Of a DNA stretch of 64,000 nt, positions 33,632 through 45,765 are shown piece after piece (position 1 is the stretch's first letter; every line of letters starts with the position of its first letter). Made by a program: the position numbers and the translations under genes. This stretch comes from Gerris lacustris. Lineage: Eukaryota; Arthropoda; Insecta; Hemiptera; Gerridae. The DNA is taken from positions 48,548,024 through 48,612,023 of the forward strand of contig OX578285.1 of NCBI GenBank assembly GCA_951217055.1, given 5' to 3'. The notes below the pieces were generated by a model. It ran no database searches. It was given only the letters and a program-made list of their open reading frames with translations, and was not told the DNA's origin.

Positions 33632-34185
33632 TTACGTGCGGATGATCTCATTAAGATGTTCTAGGTGCTTCGGTGGTGTTCGAGTCTCAAAGGGTTTGTT
33701 TAGGTGCCCAATTATCGCACCCAGTGTTGGGAGTATCTTCAGGGACTGTACATGTTGTCCTGGAGAAATAACTACGTTAACAGGAGGGTTTGGATAAGGC
33801 CTGGAATTTTTATCTGGTCCCTGATGATGCACCCAATATTGATGCGATGTGTTGGAACTTTAACCCTTCATGACCATCACCATCGGGAGACTTAAAACTC
33901 GATATCATTATAAAATGTTTATGCTTCTTTTCCGAGTAGCAAATACTTATATATACTTTGATGTACCGGGGACATTACTTCATCACTCCTTGTCAAAGTT
34001 GAAGGGGCTGTGTAATAATATGGAATTAAGGGTGCGTATAACTCGTTAGGGTCAAGTGCCGTATTTTGAGAGCTACAACTTGTTATCCTTTTCAAGATAC
34101 GTGTATTATTTACAAGGAAATGCCCAACATATTGAATTTGTTGTAATAAAACATTCTTCATAGCATTCGGTATATAGTATGACAT
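33632..34185 (-). pseudogene. Two adjacent minus-strand open frames from one decayed coding region, origin unknown
   Basis: Reading down the minus strand, an 88-codon frame (34185-33919) begins MSYYIPNAMKNVLLQQ and is followed, after a short gap with stops and a change of frame, by a 66-codon frame (33832-33632) rich in Pro (for example RPYPNPPVNVVISPGQ). Composition is unlike the AT-rich noise around it, and both frames read as protein. The upper end abuts a family B element at about 34205, which probably cut the original sequence. A virus-derived structural gene (parvovirus/densovirus-like) is one weak possibility from the spacing of Pro and hydrophobic residues; a host pseudogene is equally possible. 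No motif settles it. Confidence 0.35.
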
Positions 34186-34204
34186 CTAAAGTCTAAGAAA
34201 AACA

Positions 34205-34361
34205 ATACGTGTGGTGTCGCGGGACACCTGATAGCAACGAGGTTCCGTACGCTTTTCATTAAATAAAAATTATAAAATCACATGCTAATTATACGTAGCT
34301 AACTACTTATACATGGCGGAGTTAGAAAAGAGACAAAATAATAAAAGTAAATAACTATTTG

Positions 34362-34395
<34 letters not shown>

Positions 34396-34850
34396 TGAAG
34401 TAAGAGCCGAGTAGCGAGGGAATAGGACTATTCCCTAACCCTCACGTCATTGTACTTTAGACAATGTGTATAAAGTTTTATTAAAATCGTTACGTTAGAA
34501 CGTAAGATATCGGTAAAAACGTTTATTTCTCTATTTTAAACGTTTAGGTCCGCTTTAATAGTTTTAGCGATCTTTAACACTTCATAGCGGTGTCGGTGTT
34601 GGTTTTACTAATGAAGACGGGATCATTTTTTCCCGTCTGAAATTCCAATTTTGCATTTGAAGCTTACGTTTTAGTGTAGTGCGCGAACGCTTAGGTGGAT
34701 AACGTTGTCTAACGAACTCGTTATGGGCATTAGTGAAATGAACATGTATCTTGCAACTAAATTGGTCAACTTTTTCTTTCGGTTTTGTGACGGTCGTTTT
34801 TTCGGATTCACTCCCGGGCTCCAGACGCTCTAACATGCCATAAGAAACTT
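34205..34850 (-). mobile_element. Family B copy, minus, with poly-T insertion
   Basis: Begins ATACGTGTGGTGTCGCGGGACACC (tail hairpin) and ends CATAAGAAACTTCGTTCC. A T-tract of about 30 bases with short flanking sequence (about 34362-34440) interrupts it, the mark of a retro-inserted poly(A) tail or a slipped tract. It truncates the unidentified coding region at 33632-34185. Confidence 0.7.
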
Positions 34851-35159
34851 CGTTCCAATAGGTGCAATATCTTTCTCGACTTTTTTCATTCGTTCAAATC
34901 GTTTATAATATCAACTTAGTTTGTTGTCAGGTTGAATTAACAAGACGATGCTACTTCTCATAAAGTTCTTCCAGTCAAAGTAAGGCCGCTCCCTGACTTG
35001 TCGGTACGGTATCGGTAAGCTAGTATGCCGATGCGGTAAGATTCTTTACCGAGCGCCTATATCTTAATGAGTCCACCCTGAGTATTTTACCGCTTCTGTT
35101 TTTACTGCTTGTTCTTACCGTAAGTCGACGGTCGTCATCTGCTTCAACACAGACACAGT

Positions 35160-35830
35160 GTAAATAAAGCCGAACCTTGATAAAAATAATTCAGTTTGCA
35201 AACCTATAGCCGGGAAATTGTTGCCCAAAATCATCCAGAACTGGTAGTCCAGTCGACCAAGGCCAAAAATCGTCGAATAGGGGAAATAATTCGTGCAGTC
35301 GCAAATTTTTGTATTGCGGTATGGTGGTGATCCTTGAACAACAAACTGAAAATCTTGACCAGTGGCAGGCGTCCAAAGGTAACTTTTTCACGTTTTTCTT
35401 GAATAACTCAAAAACGGCGGACTCTAGAGAAAATGAGTTAATGTGCAAAATTTAACTGCATCGAATTTCCTATAAAAAAGATTTTATTTATTTTGTCTCT
35501 AGATTGAATAGTTTACAAGATACAGAGGATAGAAACACCGTGCATTATTGAAAATAGTATTTTAATGGTATAAAATTAATAATAATGTTTAATGTTAAAT
35601 TAAGTGGACTCAGACCGAATATTCAATGGCACAAACATCTAAGTACAGTAATATGCTCTATTAAGGGATACATTTTATGCTGGGAATAATGGGGAGAGGG
35701 GTTTTTTAAGATTCAAAATTCCATACATTTTTTCCTAGATTGAATCTTTTGTGAGATGCAGGGATGGAAAATACGTGGATTATTAAAAACAGTATTTATC
35801 TGGAGTAGGACGAAACGTCCGTGAGAGAAG
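35160..35830. repeat. Unassigned repeat with an internal duplication
   Basis: CTAGATTGAATAGTTTACAAGATACAGAGGATAGAAAC (35502) and CTAGATTGAATCTTTTGTGAGATGCAGGGATGGAAA (35740) are diverged copies of one 80-bp word, each followed by ATTATT(G/A)AAAA(T/C)AGTAT. Upstream, 35190-35450 has a higher GC content and an 85-codon minus frame that I do not trust, as it shows no family pattern. Confidence 0.4.
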
Positions 35831-36499
35831 GACCTTTGGGCTTCCCTTCCTATTATCCCGGCTCTACCTTCCTTCAATCCATTTCACGTCTAGTTCTCTG
35901 TGTGAGTCTATATATATTTTGTGAAGGGGGGTGTATCGGTGTCTACGTGTCATGCCTCCCCCACCCAAAAAAACACTGCCTACGTCTTTGACTCATATAT
36001 TAAACTGAAAATAACTCAGATAACGTGCAAAGGGCAATATGGCGAATTACAATGTGAGGGCCCAGGGTGTCTTCGTACAACAGTGCATTAATACGAGTAG
36101 ATCATACCTATTTATAAAGTTATCACTCATGTGAATTAATTTACCTTTAAAGCTTAAATTGCCTTTTTATAATATATTCGTGAGATAACAGTAGAAAATT
36201 TATTTTTATTTAAAAGAAGTATTTAACTGTCGTTGCTACACCTAAGTTGGAGGACAATTTGTTAGGCTGGTCTTAAAAGTAAGTATTAATTACTACAAGA
36301 CCTATACTAATACTGAAAGTATTATCTTATGATATTATATATTAGGAATGTTGATCTCAGTACTCATACATTTTGTGATATAGTTGAAATTTTTAAAAAA
36401 TAATTACATTAATCTTTAATTTCCTGTATATTTGATATTTTTTCTATGGATTTATTGTTATTTCACCAATAATATGTAATACAATTAGTATTAATCTTT

Positions 36500-36529
36500 T
36501 AAATACAAATTAAGTAATTGTACGATTAT
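36500..36529. other. Edge note: 35831-36529 holds nothing recognisable
   Basis: The stretch 35831-36529 is AT-rich and without a recognised gene or repeat, apart from CCTCCCCCACCCAAAAAAAC at 35967. Confidence 0.4.
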
Positions 36530-37615
36530 TGGAACGAAGTTCCTTATGGCACGTTCTGGAGCCCGGGAGTGAATCCAAAAAAAACTAACAAAATCACCGT
36601 CACGAAAACTACCGATGACGATAACTTGAGTAATAGATCACCGATTTAGTTGAAATTTGGTACACATGTTCATTTTACCAATGCCAAGGCTGAGTTCGTT
36701 GGAAAACGTTATCCGCCCAAGCGTTCACGCGCAACGCTCGCGTAAACGTAAACTTAAAAAAGACGGGAAAAAATGTTATTATGGAAGCCTGTTACTTGAC
36801 ATTATTTTTGTTATATGTCAAAATGTCACTTGGTTTTGTAAATATCAAAAATATAATCCCGGTCTTGTTAAAAGTAAAATTGATCTGTGCTGACGCTTAT
36901 TTCAATATATTAGGTATATTATTATAATACTGCGTATTTAATCCAAGAAAAAATTTTAACTTCATCTATTTAATGAGACAAACAACTTTTTAAATTATTT
37001 TTTTTTAGTAAAACAAACACCGACACTGTTATGAAGTGATTAAGATCGCTAAATTTATTAAAGTGGACCCAAACGTTTAAAATAAAGAAAAACAACGTTT
37101 TTACCGATATAATATCTTCCGTTCTAACGTATAACGATTTTAATAAAACTTCTTACACATTGTCTAAGTCTAAAGTACAATTGAAACAGGCATGTAAAAT
37201 TTCAACCGGATACAAGCAGAAGCTTTAAAGTAGGGAAGAGATATATTTTATAATATTTTAAATTAACAGGCCGGGTAGGTATAGAAAACAGTCCTATTTC
37301 AATCCAACATCCTTTAACAAACATACTCTTTAACTATAAACTCATCATGATTAACTATTTTCTTATATCCAATATATATTTATAGTAAGACGCTTGCTTT
37401 AATGATACAAATAATGATTTTCTTTTCATTTTTCCCTAACTCTTGCTAGGTACAAACAGTTCGTTACTTTTAATTTTGTCTCTTTTCTAACTCCGCCATG
37501 TATAAGTAGTTAGCAATGTATACGTACTTAGCAGTGTGATTTTATAATTTATATTTAATGAAAAATGTAAGGAACTTCGTTCCTACCGGGTGTCCCGCGA
37601 CACCACTCGTATTTT
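36530..37615 (+). mobile_element. Family B copy with internal insertion
   Basis: From GGAACGAAGTTCCTTATGGC to CCGGGTGTCCCGCGACACC and CGTATTTTTTTTTT. Both ends and the tail hairpin are intact. About 160 bp at 36775-36940 splits the ACGGGAAAAAAT block and its continuation (AGAAAAAATTTTAAC), so it is a later insertion of unknown type. Best-preserved family member in the window. Confidence 0.8.
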
Positions 37616-38429
37616 TTTTTTTTGTAAATTTCATTTCTTTCTATTTTAAATTTGGAAGGGGCTAATGAGGGGTAAGTAGGAGTGACCGTCATAATGTATG
37701 TATATATTTTTTTTTTAAAAAAATGTTTAAATCATGTTCTGAAAATAGACGTAAAATTAAATTTTCCTCGCTAACAAGGTCCAAAAATTAACTAGGTGCT
37801 AAACAAGTAAGAGTGGTCTACTGTGTAAGTTGGTTATATTTGTATTGTATAAATGATCTCGATGCTGTCACCAATAAAATAATAGTTTGTGATGGTGTTT
37901 AAGTAAATGTGCAGTGGTCATTAATTAACATATATTTATATAAAGAAGTAACAAATGTTAATAAATAATAAATCCCATACGAAATGTTGAGTTGTTTTTT
38001 TTTTGTTTTTTTTTAAAAATCCAATGTGAGACTAATTTGGCAAATTTTTCTTCCACACTTTAGCCACAACTTTAGTCCCTCTTTTGAACCGTGAATGGGC
38101 AAATCCCAAATTTTTAGGAAATATTGTTTTAAATATACCACATGACTCAGCTATTCTATTGTAATGAAATGTTTAGTGATGTAATTGCTACATGGGCTTA
38201 TTAGTCCAGTGTTATTGGAATATAATCGAGAAGTCTAACTAGCTAATAAATACGGAATTTGAAAAAATTAAACATTCATAGTTCTGACAAAAGAGGGACG
38301 ATATCTGATACATCCCATATAGTAAGAGTCAAGAAAAATAAATAGAATATTTTAACGATTTAAATTATTACTAATTTAAGAATACACCCTATTAATTCTG
38401 TACTTTAGAAAGATAAATGGATTTTTTAT

Positions 38430-38500
38430 AGGTGTAATAATTTAACGCAGACATTTCGAAACGTTTCAACTCATTTAGAGTCATCCTCAGTCTGTTTTAG
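38430..38500 (-). ncRNA. Hammerhead-ribozyme-like motif of a Penelope-like element
   Basis: Minus strand: CTGAGGATGACTCTAAATGAG then TTGAAACGTTTCG. CTGAGGA matches the CUGANGA core, GACTC...GAGTT forms helix II with one G-T, and GAAAC supplies the second core strand. Penelope-like elements are known to carry such hammerheads in their terminal repeats. There is an extra U after the core and no clear cleavage-site stem, so activity is doubtful. No protein part is nearby. Confidence 0.45.
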
Positions 38501-39142
38501 TATCTAAACAAATATCGACATCATTGAAAATTACTTTAACAATACTGATAATAATAATAATTAACATTTTTAAATATAAAAAATAATAACTAATTACATT
38601 TAGGATGAATTATTTAAATATATATACATTACTATTAATATAAATTATAATTATAATTGTCAGATAACAAAAATTAAATAAAAAGAAATTTTTAAAAAAA
38701 AAAAACTTACAAAATTAGTCAATGGTTTGATATGCATCATCATTTACCTCCGTAAGAGGGCGTCATTAATTTAAAAAAATTAATTGATTAAACTATGGAC
38801 AAGATTTTATATAATAATTCTCTACCAACATCACGATGTAAATACTTAACAAGTACAATATAAAAGAAAATACAACTGTAATACAAAATTATTTAAATTT
38901 CAAAGCTTAATGAAAAACTGAACTATACATTAAAATTACCATACAATTTATCTTTCTAAAATGAAAAATAAAAAGGTCAGAAGCCGATCAAATAATGAAT
39001 ATAATTAAGCATTCGATAATTTCATTTATGGTAACCGTATAGGGCTCTTAAGTTCTGATTTATAGTTCGCTAATTGTTCTTTTTTTCATTTGAAACATTG
39101 ATTGAGAGGCGTCAGCTCGCGTACAAACCTCTGTGATATAAA

Positions 39143-39312
39143 GTACTAGACGATCTAATTAATCGGCCATCATAGTGATGATGAGTGTTAAATAGGGGTT
39201 CTCTAACCTTTTTGGTCAAACTTCTTGGTCTACTAGACGATCTAATTAATCGGCCATCATAGTGATGATGAGTGTTAAATAGGGGTTCTCTAACCTTTTT
39301 GGTCGACTTCTT
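39143..39312 (+). repeat. 86-bp direct duplication
   Basis: TACTAGACGATCTAATTAAT ... GGTTCTCTAACCTTTTTGGTC occurs twice back to back (39145 and 39231), nearly identical, so it is a recent tandem duplication. The unit contains GGCCATCATAGTGATGATGAG, partly palindromic. Confidence 0.85.
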
Positions 39313-40339
39313 TTGCGGTGCGGCTGGCCGGATAAAATTGTATCGTAGGGCGTAGGTTAGAGACTCCTAGTATGGAATAAGACTTGCTCCTCCTGTAATC
39401 GATCTTGGAATATTGTCGACGTAAGAACTAAGGCTCCAGGGAGAGTGACATAATCCTCTTGAACATGCAGCGACCCCCGCACTAGATCACAGAGACAATG
39501 AGGTACTTGTCAGGGTCAGGAAGGATTTTCGTACGTTTTTCATTTTCCTCTTACGGTTTTATCATTCGGGAAAACGAAAGCTTCGTATATAAACACAGGT
39601 TGTTAAACAAGTCCAAACACTAAGAACCGAGTTGGACGATTCGAGTAACGTTCTTGACAAAGTATGATAATATTAAATGCGACTTTAGAAAACCTGTCTG
39701 AATACATCTTATAGACGAGGATATCCTCGTCGACAAGGCTATCATGAAATCCGTTTTTCTCCTTAACCACCGAAGTCATATTTTTAAATAATATAATTAA
39801 AAAATCGGTATCGCTTTATTAAATCAACAATTGATTATGCTGCTGACATTTTAAGCAGCTGGAAACTTCATGGTAATCTGAGTCCGGTACCATGGAAAAT
39901 ATGTCTCTTTTTCCTACCTCAATTTCGTATCTTATATATCATGATTATAGCTCAATTACTCGACAGAAAACTAAAATGCAGTTACTGTACTGGTCGGTTT
40001 TTCGATGCTTCGCGGATGCTTAACTCTGTCGAGAGAAGGGTTCAATTTACAAAAGAATGCATTGTGAGACATTAAATTTAAACTGTTTCTCGTCCGTTTT
40101 TACTTTCTCAGAAGTGTATAGAAAACAGAAGTATTTTGACGGTGCAAAATTTTTGTTTGAGATGTCCAGTGGGACTAAGCTCTTACTTATCAGTTTTAGA
40201 GATTTTCAACAACCATCTGTGTGATCTGTATGAAAGCATAGAACCGAAACTTCTGTATCAATTTCAATAATAACTGTTGCACATGTCCATTTGGGTTATT
40301 CCTTGATGACTTCCTTTAAAGGAAGGAACATGCACACAT

Positions 40340-40659
40340 GTCGACTTTTATATATGTATGGCCGCCATTTTGAATCAATATGCCCGATTGGTAAACTATT
40401 TATCAAAAGTTACTAATTTCATAAAAGGAAGCTTATAAAAGGAACTTCTGAATTTCAAGGTTCTAGTACAATTGGTTCCCGAGATATCGTCTTGTCGAAT
40501 TTTTTATATAAATGGCCGCTATCTTGAATCAAGATGGCGGATTTTTAAAATATTTCTTAGCGAGCACTTATGAGGTAAGAGGAACACACCTACAAAATTT
40601 CATGGTCGCAGGTCCAGTGGTTTCAGAGATATCGTGATGTGTCAGTGAGTGGTATTTGG

Positions 40660-40672
<13 letters not shown>
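40340..40672 (+). repeat. Two diverged copies of a ubiquitous repeat module
   Basis: Blocks ATGGCCGCCATTTTGAATC (40360) and ATGGCCGCTATCTTGAATC (40512), each followed about 90 bp later by AATTTCAAGGTTCTAGTAC or AATTTCATGGTCGCAGGTCC and then GAGATATCG. So the module is duplicated in tandem (about 150 bp). It relates to family F but lacks the G-tract and GACA run. A long TA tract follows. Confidence 0.5.

Positions 40673-40750
<78 letters not shown>
40673..40750. repeat. (TA)39 microsatellite
   Basis: An uninterrupted TA run. At its right edge begins CCACACAACCTTTAGGTGG-TCTACACCTAA, which has a short inverted word. Confidence 0.98.
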
Positions 40751-40752
<2 letters not shown>

Positions 40753-42119
40753 ACACAACCTTTAGGTGGTCTACACCTAAGTAATTGGGTGAAGGCTAGA
40801 ATATAATATATACTTGAAGAGGTGATTCTACACCTAAAAATCAGCCAACAAATTTTTCACAGGAATAGCTTTTATTTTAAAAAGGTATTAAATGATATAA
40901 TTACTTATTTTGAGAGATATACAAATTTATCTTATGACTATACCTTAGATTGACCTAGAATTTTTTTTTTTACACAATATTTAATTTTTTGACATTCTTA
41001 TAGGACAGCTAGAATCGTCAGAAAACTGTCATAAGCGTGACAAATTGTACAAAAATTACACTAAATTTAAGTTTCTAGCTTAATATAAGGTATAACCGAT
41101 TGAGGACAAAAATTCCGAAGTCGTAGGACAAAAATTGTCGATCTTTTTAACTTCGATAGGCTGGTCATCTCTTTTTATACAAATACACAATTTTATTCCG
41201 AGCTCTGATTGTAATTAAACTACGGCTTTTATTGTTTATATGATTAGGGTTATTAGTTATCATTAACCGCGGATATAATTAATTTATTAATTGCATTTAT
41301 TATTAGGTATTACTACCAAATACGGTAAAGTTATGTAACTTGGGTGGTTAAACAACGATAATGTTGGCAAACAGTATCTTTTAGAAGTCGATTATTGCGC
41401 TTTAGATGCAGCAAACCGTATTAAAACTTAATTACAGCTCGAGCAGATCTCTCGAGCCCCTTAAGACCACTTCAGGCCTCGTCGAGCAAATTCATCAAAA
41501 TTAAATTATACGACGTTGAAATATTTACCAGGATGAGAAGATAGATTAGATTGGGTTTTGATACGTTAATCTGCGTTTTCATTACAATCGGATGAACTGC
41601 AAAACTTGGTTAGACTCCATATATGGAAGATTTGCTATGACGCCACCGCACGTTTGCCCATATTGTTTAGAAAATTACATTTTCAAGATGTCCACATAAA
41701 GCAGTTCTAGAACCGAAATAATTAAATAACATGAGTTAACAGTAGGATTTAGATTGAATTTAACCCAATCGATAAAATATTGATAAAACTTTTAACTTGT
41801 ATTATTTCGTTACTTGATTTTGATTGATCGTACTTTTACAAATTGATGAAACTTTTAATTAAGAATACGAAGTAATCGTTCATATAATTTTATAAACAAA
41901 AAAGAACACACTCTCGTTAAAATATTCGGTCGGATAAAAATTGGGTCCCTAAAGTATTCTTTTATTTACTATGGTTGAACTCTACAAATCCAGGTAGTAA
42001 CAACTATTTTTTGAAATAAAAACCTTTACATTATTTATTAAATTTCATAATTAAATTTGTAGTAGTTCCTATTCTTCCTATTCTTTCCCTTCCTGTTGAC
42101 ATATTTCTATTTTGATTAG

Positions 42120-43100
42120 TACCCTTTCTTGTAAGAAATTTTGTATTTAGGGAATTTTATGTTTGCACTTAGTACGGAACCTGGGGGGGGGGGGGGGGGG
42201 GGGTCATCGTTTTCCTTAGACAACGCTGTTCCCACTCTGACTCCGAACGTGCGATTTGACAAAAACCTTGTACGAATGCCAGCCGTCTCCATACAACATC
42301 CCATGAGTGTAATTTACTCAGGCGGTGTCAAAGGCCTTGACGATGAAGAGATCAAAGAACACGATGATTACATGTTCTTTCCCAAGAAATATGTCTAAAA
42401 GAGTCAATTGATTAACGGTGGAATTACGAAGTCGGTATCCTCGTTGGCACGAAGGTTGCGGCAGATTCTTAAGTAGAACATATGAGATATCATCTAAGCC
42501 AGGTGCGGATTCTGATGTACTGTCCAGCGCTATATCTAGCTCGTCGAGGGCAAAAGTACTAGTACTATCAATTCCCCAGTCCATGGATAGATCAGGAAAA
42601 ATGGTTTACTGCTCTAATTGCTATTATCTAAGACTTTATTATTGTAGGAAGCTGAAGCGGACAATTGTTCGCACCGACTGGCTAAGATGTCGGCGACTGA
42701 TTGTTTATTAGCGTCCTAGCCGTCGACTTTTAATATTAGGGTGGAGGACGGACGGTACTTGCCAGCCATCGCTTCATTTTATTCCACATTTTGGATACCG
42801 GAGTATTTAAATTTATAGAGACCACCTACGTAGGACGTAGGTGGTCCAGCCCTCGTGTTTGGACTTACGAGAAACTTATCACTCAAATATTGGAAATACT
42901 GTTGTTCGCATTAGGTCTTGAAACCGCGCGTTTAGCGCTATTTTCACTAAAAGTTGCCTCAGTGGAAGGAGATGTTGAAGGAGGGGGGTACATTTTCCAT
43001 AACAAGGTAAGTCCAGTGCTTCGCGTAAGGTGCGGATCGCCACTGTCGAACAGTGACCTCAGACGCAGTGATCTGTCCCACAATCCTAACCCAATGTTTC
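42120..43100 (-). pseudogene. Jockey-like reverse transcriptase fragment
   Basis: Minus strand, read from 43083. Pieces in three frames line up in the right order: SKRAVSRPNANNSISNI (linker after the endonuclease), TPVSKMWNKM with KAMAGKYRPSSTL (about 42805-42740), DSTSESAPGLDDISYVLLKNLP (RT block 1-2; usual SAPGPDGI), IVFFDLFIVKAFDT (block with the first catalytic Asp), FLSNRTFGVRVGTALSKE, and PPGSVLS (block before YADD). A poly-C run on this strand (42183-42203) replaces the residues before GSVLS. Several stops and shifts; non-functional. Typical of insect Jockey-clade elements. Confidence 0.8.
42183..42203. repeat. 21-base G run inside the Jockey fragment
   Basis: Pure G on the plus strand. 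In the minus frame it gives poly-Pro where the RT usually has residues before G(V/S)PQGS, so it expanded or inserted inside the dead gene. Confidence 0.9.
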
Positions 43101-43600
43101 TGGGTTCCGGTGGTACTTTTTAAGCCGGGCCCGGCATACTAGTTCGGCCCGACAACTCGCACTACTGTAGGGACTACGAAATCCCCTACCATGCTCCACT
43201 ACCTGACCAGACCGGGGCCTGACGTGGCTGGATTCCTGAAGATGACAGAAGAACAATTGGGCACCTCAACAACAAGCTACCCTAGTTTCCTGCTCTTCCA
43301 GTGTGCTACAGAGTCACCCACAGTCACAAGTTGTGAAAGAAAGTTTCGAAGCCAAAACTCACCTTCCAATCGATAAAAATCAACGCCGAAATCGTCTCCT
43401 CCGCAAGTCAAGAAAAGGGTACCGACTCCGAAACAATCTTTCCATGACGATAGTAATACGTAGGACAAAAGACGTAGGAAGCGATGCGACAACGCCGAAA
43501 CCTTCCTCCCATTGTGCAAGTGAAAGCTGTCAGTGTAATGTTTGTGTCTGTGAAAGGGTAGGGTGTGTACTGCCGTCATAAGTTAAAAGGCCTTAACTCC
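43100..43600. other. GC-richer region next to the Jockey fragment, unassigned
   Basis: The minus strand should hold the endonuclease domain if the LINE were complete, but no endonuclease motif (DFN, SDHxxI) is visible. Frames of 60-100 codons occur on both strands (43277-43579 minus; 43303-43581 plus) and overlap one another, so neither is supported. CCGGGCCCGG at about 43125 is palindromic. It may be LINE 5' sequence or another element. Confidence 0.35.
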
Positions 43601-44653
43601 AACTTATTTCTAAATGCATTTTTTTAGCGTTTCCGAATAGGTCTAAAAAAATACACAGATTTATGTTATTAAAAAGCCCTAAAACCAATACAGTGATGTA
43701 CAGTAGTGGTTATATTGAAATTTATAGTGGCCCTAACTCCAGTTAGAGGTTGTTTTCGATAAAAGAAGGCCCTATGTAACAAATAAATACTAAAAACACC
43801 CTAAATCCACAAAGATTTGTTTTATTATTTAAGGTTAGTAAACGTGATAATTATGAAGATAAAAAGCCCCAACTCCCTTATAGGAGTTAGTTTACTGCAG
43901 CAATTTTTTTTTTAACAAAACCCCTAAATCCATTTTTTCAATAATAAAATTAAAAATAAATTATATTGACATTAACACAAAGTTGTGTTCAGGAACTTTG
44001 GTTTTATTTCAATAAAACCATGTTTTATGTATTTTACCGAGTCAAAGCTTTATCAAGAAAATTATGTTTTTGGGTTTGTTTAAATCTTGTGCATCAGGCA
44101 TGTCATAATAATCAGCAGGCATAGCGGACCATATTGATTTCAAGGCTTGAAATATTACAATCAATAAAAAAGTGAGTAGTATGGTATTAATCTTTAATAA
44201 TAGGACCAATTTTCAAGTTTTAATAACATGAGCAAATTTTCCTCTTCTGTATAAATAAAATAATAAAAATCACCACCTACAACCACCCCACGCTTTAGAT
44301 TTCAATTTAATATTATTTTTAAATTCCCAATAATCTGAATAATCAATTTAAGAAATATTTATTAAATTATATTTTATGCTCAAATAAGCGAGAAAATAAT
44401 GAAGTTATTCCTCCGAGTTATAAATTAATAAAATATTTTTATTTTTTCATCCTTTGCGATATTTATAATCGTATTTATTTTTAAATATTTTTTCATATAA
44501 TATGTAAAACCAATATCCTTTTTCGTATATACATTGCTTAAGTTATTTTATTAATTTATTAGTTATTCATTTAATAATCCAGTGTGGGTTTACAATGTTG
44601 AACAACACTACCAACACTTAGCAACCTCATCAAAAATATATAAATAGATTATA
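43601..44653. other. No gene; AT-rich with spaced CCCTAACTCC words
   Basis: GGCCTTAACTCCAAC, TGGCCCTAACTCCAG, AAGCCCCAACTCCC and ACCCCTAAATCC recur at about 130-160 bp intervals between 43590 and 43935, remains of a tandem repeat. Beyond that nothing is seen. Confidence 0.45.
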
Positions 44654-45353
44654 AAATCTGACCAAAAACCACTTGTGTGGTAAAAAAACACCCCGCCAAG
44701 TTTGTGGTCCAAAAAAGTTGTGAAATCAACTTTCTGTCCCGCCAAGTGATGTTGGCACTTTCTCCTGACCCAACACTGTCAATTTAGATACTTATCAGCT
44801 TCTTCTCCTTGGCGGTGTGCCTTGCCATTTCCTGAAACTGGAATTATAATATTCTTCAAACACCAATACAATTTCTTGTTTCACCTTCACGTTTGCCACA
44901 TGAGGTTTGTGTGGAAAGATAGTCTTAGTTCTAGACAACTAGTACTAATACTAATAAATTCAGGCTCATATTGGAGAGGAAAGCCTTTTAACAGTGTTGT
45001 TTAAGGCTCTTCTCGATGCCACAGTGATCATTGCTGTAAATCTTTCCCATTATCAAAAAGCAAATAAAATAGAAATAAGTATTATACAAATTAAGCTTTC
45101 AAGGAATGACCCCATGCAACTTCTACTTTATTTGCAGAGGATACGTGGAATACAACCAGTTAACTTTGGGTAGTACTGCAGGCTCACAGCCAAAGAGAAG
45201 AAGCTGATAAGTATCTAAGTTGACAGTGTTGGGTCAAGAGAAAGTGTCAACATCACTTGGCGGGACAGAAAGTTAATTTCGCAACTTTTTTGGACCACAA
45301 ACTTGGCTGGGTGTTTTTTTTTTTTACCACACAAGTGGTTTTTGGTCAGATTT
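44654..45353. mobile_element. 700-bp element with 165-bp terminal inverted repeats
   Basis: Left arm 44654-44815 starts AAATCTGACCAAAAACCACT; right arm 45188-45353 is its inverse. Both hold CCGCCAAGTTTGTGGTCC and CCCAACACTGTCAA. The arms agree at most positions. The 370-bp interior is AT-rich and has no convincing coding frame. Foldback-like; the superfamily is unclear, since no clear target duplication is seen. Confidence 0.75.
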
Positions 45354-45597
45354 CATGACTTTTTGTACGGTTCCTAAGGAAGGATTCTCTAAACTGTTTA
45401 TTCCCACACATTAGAGTCAAATAAAAGTGAAGTTAAGAGCTTGACAAGGTCTATGGAGATTGGAGAACTACGAGACCTATGACATTGAAAGAACTTAATA
45501 TTCTGATAGTAGGAGCATATCAAGATATTTAGCAGCATTTTGCCACCTAAATACGCTAACATTGCTCATTCGCATTCGATTGCTTATTCAATCATTT

Positions 45598-45765
45598 AGG
45601 CATATCCAGCAGGATCCTGACCTTTGTATAAGTAACGAAGTGACCCCTTAATATTGTCTTAATTGTACCTACCTTAATTATAAAGTATATATGTTATTAT
45701 ATGTGTGATTATAAAATATATTTTATAATCACAATAATATATCGCCTGCTGAGAACATTAGTAAC
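45598..45765. repeat. Family G copy 1
   Basis: CATATCCAGCAGGATCCTGACC ... GTGACCCCTTAATATTGTCT ... TACCTTAATTATAAAGTATATATG ... GTGATTATAAAATATATTTTATAATCAC. The inverse order is at 50835-50962. The last part is a perfect palindrome around AATATATTT. Confidence 0.65.

Larger units (their letters stand above)
37616..42110. other. No gene outside the listed repeats
   Basis: AT-rich sequence. 38500-39140 is very AT-rich with simple A/T words. 39310-40060 and 41090-41900 look unique and moderately complex (CTCGAGCAGATCTCTCGAG at 41440 is palindromic). No frame with a family pattern and no exon with a recognisable product. Confidence 0.4.

Noticed and set aside
42318..42584. Host gene on the minus strand
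   Set aside because: SAPGLDD..SYVLLKNLP and FFDLFIVKAFD are reverse transcriptase blocks of a Jockey-like element.
43277..43581. Overlapping 92-100 codon frames on both strands
   Set aside because: Neither shows a recognisable motif; they overlap each other in antisense, so at most one could be real, and LINE 5' sequence is a simpler reading.
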